Positions 61,371-64,000 of a stretch of DNA of 64,000 nt are shown piece after piece. Source of the DNA: Rhizobium sp. CIAT894 (lineage in GTDB: Bacteria; Pseudomonadota; Alphaproteobacteria; Rhizobiales; Rhizobiaceae); assembly GCF_000172795.2 (NCBI RefSeq), contig NZ_CP020950.1:310001-374000 (forward strand), written 5' to 3'. Position 1 is the first letter of the stretch; the number at the start of each line of letters is the position of its first letter. The notes beneath the pieces were generated by a model. It was not told where the DNA came from and did no database searches. It worked only from the letters and a program-made list of their open reading frames with translations. The translations under genes were made by a program, and so were the position numbers.

Positions 61371-62718
61371 TCATGAGAATCCGATGCGGACTGTCATGGA
61401 CGGATGTGCGGTCGGGTAATAGCGCCGGCCTTTTTCGACGCCGCTCATCAATCGCGGCCGCACCCCGGCCTCCTGCATGGTCAATGCCAAGGCGATGCTG
61501 AACTGCACCAGCTCCAGCCATACAAGGTGATAGCCCATGCAGACGTGTGGGCCGGCACCGAACTGCAGCATGTCCACCGGCCGGATCGGCTCCGTGCGTT
61601 GCAGCCACCGCCCCAGACGGAACTGATCGGGCGCTTCGTGCAGCAGCGGCGAGGTCGAGAAATGCAGTAGTGGGATGCACAAATGAGTGCCCGCAGGAAT
61701 GCGCCGCTGGCCGAGTTGTAATTCCTGCATCGCGCGACGCGGTACGAGCGAGGAAGCCGGATGCATTCGTAGCGTCTCCCGAAACAGCGCCTCTGCGACC
61801 GGACATTGCGCCAGGTCCTCGTGCCCGGTCGGCACCGCGCCCACGCGTTGCGCCTCTTCGACCAGGGCGTCCCACAGCTCTGGATGCTGCGCCAGCTCGA
61901 TCACCATCCAGGCTATCGTCGAGGCGGAGGTCTCGTGGCCGGCAAGCAGCAGCAAGCGGATATTGGCGACCAGGACGTCATCGGAGAGCGCGCCATCGCT
62001 GCAATCGAAGGCGCTCACCATGTCGTTGATCAACCCGGTGCGCGCGGCGCGCGCGCGCGTCCCGGATGAACTGGCGCGACTGCGCGTCGATCCAATCGCG
62101 GGCGGCGCGGCCGCGTCGCAAGGGCATCCCCGGCAGGTCGATCGGGGGCGCGACCATCAATTGTAGCAGTTGCCGGTACTTGCGATGCCACTCCGACAGG
62201 TCTTGGGCGGGGATGCCCATGAGACTGAAGGTGAGTTTGAGCATCAGGTTGCGGGTGTCTGGCAGGATAGCGACTTCACCGCGGTCGCGCCACGCCTTGA
62301 CCTGAGCCCTAATAATTGGTTCGAACAGCTCGCCGATGCCGGCCTCGGTCAGACCCCTCGGCAGAAACGCCGCTTTTATCCCATCGCGCGCCTGCCGGTG
62401 CGCGCTACCGTCCAAAGTGACCAACGTTCCGCCAAGGATGTCGGGCGCCATCTCTTCGATCAGGGCCGAGGACACTTCCTTGTGCCGGAGCAATGCGAGC
62501 GCATCTGGATCCAGGCATGTCATCAGGTGTCCGGCCGGGCCGAAGTCCAGCCAGAAGTGGCTGCCTAGGGTCCTTTCCGCGCGCCGCAGCAGGCGCGGCA
62601 GATCGCAGACGATGGCGGGAAGATGCCCGACCAGGGGGAAAGCGCCAGGCATGACCGGGATGTCGTCCCGTAGCCGGCGCCAGCGGTTCAGCGGGTTGAG
62701 CAGCATGTCCATCACCAA
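61371..62718 (-). pseudogene. cyp117: CYP117 (gibberellin operon P450), frameshifted
   Basis: Two frames together make a full P450 of about 445 residues. The first (62718 to about 62040) starts [19 protein letters not shown] and runs to RQFIRDARARRA; the second (about 62040 to 61371) starts GLINDMVSAFD and carries the I-helix LLLLAGHETSAST, ExxR in LFRETLRMHP and heme loop FGAGPHVCMGYHL. The break is inside a run of alternating C and G. CYP117 takes part in ring-B oxidation and contraction towards GA9. It is either truly disrupted or misread at a difficult sequence. Confidence 0.8.
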
Positions 62719-63557
62719 TGCGACGCTGCGGTTGCTTCGGCGGCGTCACCGGCCGGCCGAGCCGCGCTGTTGCCACCGTCGGCGTAGGTTGGAACATGCG
62801 CCAACATGCCGCCGTCGATGCACACCACCTGGCCGGTGATGAACGCAGCCTCCTCCGAGAGCAGGAACGCGACCAGCGCGGCTACGTCCTCGGGGCGGCC
62901 GACGTGCGGCAGGAGCTGGTGCCGGTGTAGATGCCGTTGCATGCACTCGTCCAGCTTGGCGAAGAGACGTTCGGTCATGACAAGACCTGGCGCAACCGCG
63001 TTGCAGCGGATCTTCGCGTGTCCGTATTGGGTGGCAAGCGAGGCCGACAGCATGTTCATTGCGGCCTTCGACGCGGCGTATGACGTCAGTGCGGTGTCGC
63101 CGCTGAGCCCTTGGCACGATGACATGTTCACGATCGCGCCACCACCACGGCCGATCATTTGTGGGATGGCCTGCCGGCAGCAAAGGAGCGTGCCGCGCAA
63201 ATTGGTCGCCATGGTCTGGTCCCAGACCGCCACGTCCAGGTCGAGGATCGCGCGGTCGTGCGGAGTCAAATGCATGGCGCTCGCATTGTTCACAAGCACG
63301 TCGACCCCACCGAAGCGCCGCTTCGCCGTTTTGAACAGCTCTGCCACCGCCTGCGCATCTGCGATGTCCATGGCCACGGCCAGCGCTTGGCCCGCTTCGG
63401 CTGCGATCTGTGCGGTGCAGGCGATGGCAGCGGGGCCATCAATGTCGGCCACCACCACTCTGCCGCCCTCGCGCGCGATGGCGAGGGCGCATGCCTTGCC
63501 GATCCCGGCGCCGGCGCCGGTCACCACGGCCACCTTGCCTTTAAATCGTTCCATCAT
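62712..63557 (-). CDS. short-chain dehydrogenase of the gibberellin operon
   Basis: NAD(P)-dependent SDR of 281 residues; ATG 63557 has AGGAGAAC directly upstream (a second ATG follows at once). Cofactor motif [16 protein letters not shown], structural NNAS in [11 protein letters not shown], and the active site with [10 protein letters not shown] (Tyr, Lys) and Ser in [10 protein letters not shown]. It overlaps the ferredoxin end by 17 bp and the CYP117 start by 7 bp. In this pathway the SDR oxidises GA12-aldehyde-level intermediates. Confidence 0.9.
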   Translation of the reverse strand: MMERFKGKVAVVTGAGAGIGKACALAIAREGGRVVVADIDGPAAIACTAQIAAEAGQALAVAMDIADAQAVAELFKTAKRRFGGVDVLVNNASAMHLTPHDRAILDLDVAVWDQTMATNLRGTLLCCRQAIPQMIGRGGGAIVNMSSCQGLSGDTALTSYAASKAAMNMLSASLATQYGHAKIRCNAVAPGLVMTERLFAKLDECMQRHLHRHQLLPHVGRPEDVAALVAFLLSEEAAFITGQVVCIDGGMLAHVPTYADGGNSAARPAGDAAEATAASHW

Positions 63558-64000
63558 GTTCTCCTGGATTGCGTAGGTCTTTCGCTGCATGTCGCTCAGC
63601 GTCTGCCGGAGAGGGCGTAGGGCCGGGGTTGGTGCAATGGTCATCGCCGGCTTCGCTTTCGATCACCCGAATGGCCGCGACCGGGCACTGGCTGGCTGCT
63701 AGGCGCACGGCGGCGTGCAGCGCCTGCGGGACCGTCGCCATGCACACTTCCGCCACGCCGTCCGGCTCGCGCTGACGAAAGGTGCCCGGCAGCGTCAACA
63801 CGCACTGACCAGTGGTTCCGCACAGGTCCTGGTCGACCACGACGCGAACCTCAGCCGCCGCCTGCGCGTGTAGCCGCACCGGCAGCGCGCGGAACGTCCT
63901 AAGGAACGCTGAGGGCTCCCGGGTCGGCTGCTCGGCCAAGGCCAACGTGGGGAAGCGAGCCTGGATCTGCGGCAGGCTCTCGGCCAGTTGCACCCTGGCG
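63541..64000 (-). CDS. cyp114: CYP114-ferredoxin fusion, N-terminus outside window
   Basis: The frame is open at the right edge. It begins with the end of a P450 ([17 protein letters not shown], then [12 protein letters not shown]) and continues without a stop into a ferredoxin: [20 protein letters not shown], with later [12 protein letters not shown]. The three cysteines fit a 3Fe-4S P450 ferredoxin. In other rhizobia CYP114 and Fd are separate genes, or fused in some strains. The combination serves the ring-contraction step of gibberellin synthesis. A tail of about 40 residues follows the ferredoxin. Confidence 0.85.
   Translation of the reverse strand, partial: ARVQLAESLPQIQARFPTLALAEQPTREPSAFLRTFRALPVRLHAQAAAEVRVVVDQDLCGTTGQCVLTLPGTFRQREPDGVAEVCMATVPQALHAAVRLAASQCPVAAIRVIESEAGDDHCTNPGPTPSPADAERHAAKDLRNPGEHDGTI

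Overview
The window looks like part of a symbiotic plasmid or symbiosis island of a fast-growing rhizobium (Rhizobium or Ensifer/Sinorhizobium type). It carries almost the whole nitrogen-fixation set (nifHDKENX, iscN-nifS-nifW, fixABCX-nifA, nifB-fdxN-nifZ-nifT), the symbiotic pair prxS-rpoN2, a nodulation-type sulfate-activation remnant, and most of the bacterial gibberellin operon. Between these blocks lie many insertion sequences and gene relics, as expected of a rhizobial accessory replicon. No replication origin, tRNA, rRNA or CRISPR array was seen.

Layout. 1-6.0 kb: an ISNCY-type element, relics of pyc, an MFS transporter and possibly ligD, an exported beta-carbonic anhydrase, a CDF metal transporter and a small ExoX/SyrA-like membrane protein. 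6.0-14.4 kb (minus strand): nifHDKENX, a DUF269 gene and a cut-down DUF683 gene behind a NifA/sigma54 promoter. 14.6-24 kb: IS3, IS5, IS256 and IS66 elements, the last nested in the IS256 element with a perfect 8-bp target duplication. Between them are pieces of an accessory operon: a B12-type radical SAM protein, an AdoMetDC-family decarboxylase and an alanine-dehydrogenase-like N-terminus. A small protein resembling a RiPP leader-binding domain follows. 24.7-27.4 kb: a cytochrome P450, ferredoxin, SnoaL-like and SDR-remnant cluster resembling the y4v region of NGR234.

28.3-32.1 kb: fnrN with an anaerobox, then prxS-rpoN2 with a sigma54 promoter. 32.3-33 kb: an IS200-type element. 33-45.7 kb (plus strand): iscN, decayed nifU, nifS, nifW, fixABCX, nifA, nifB, fdxN, nifZ, nifT and a SIR2-like gene. 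TGT-N10-ACA boxes and -24/-12 promoters precede iscN, fixA and nifB. 46-52.2 kb: hisC, an APS-kinase (nodQ/cysC) relic, and two related XRE regulators flanking an IS481 element that was split by an IS5 element. 52.2-55.9 kb: a possible small RNA, IS relics, an orphan NifA/sigma54 promoter and an ORF-less group II intron. 55.9-64 kb: a second GGPP synthase (plus) converging on the gibberellin operon (minus): CYP114-ferredoxin fusion (cut by the window end), SDR, CYP117 (frameshifted), ggps1 remnant, CPS, KS and type 2 IDI.

How it works together (family knowledge plus inference): FnrN and NifA with RpoN2 would switch on nitrogenase, electron supply (fixABCX, fdxN) and cofactor assembly (nifBENX, nifS, iscN) at low oxygen. 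The terpenoid operon would make a gibberellin precursor from IPP/DMAPP through GGPP, ent-CPP and ent-kaurene, with GGPS2 replacing the broken ggps1.
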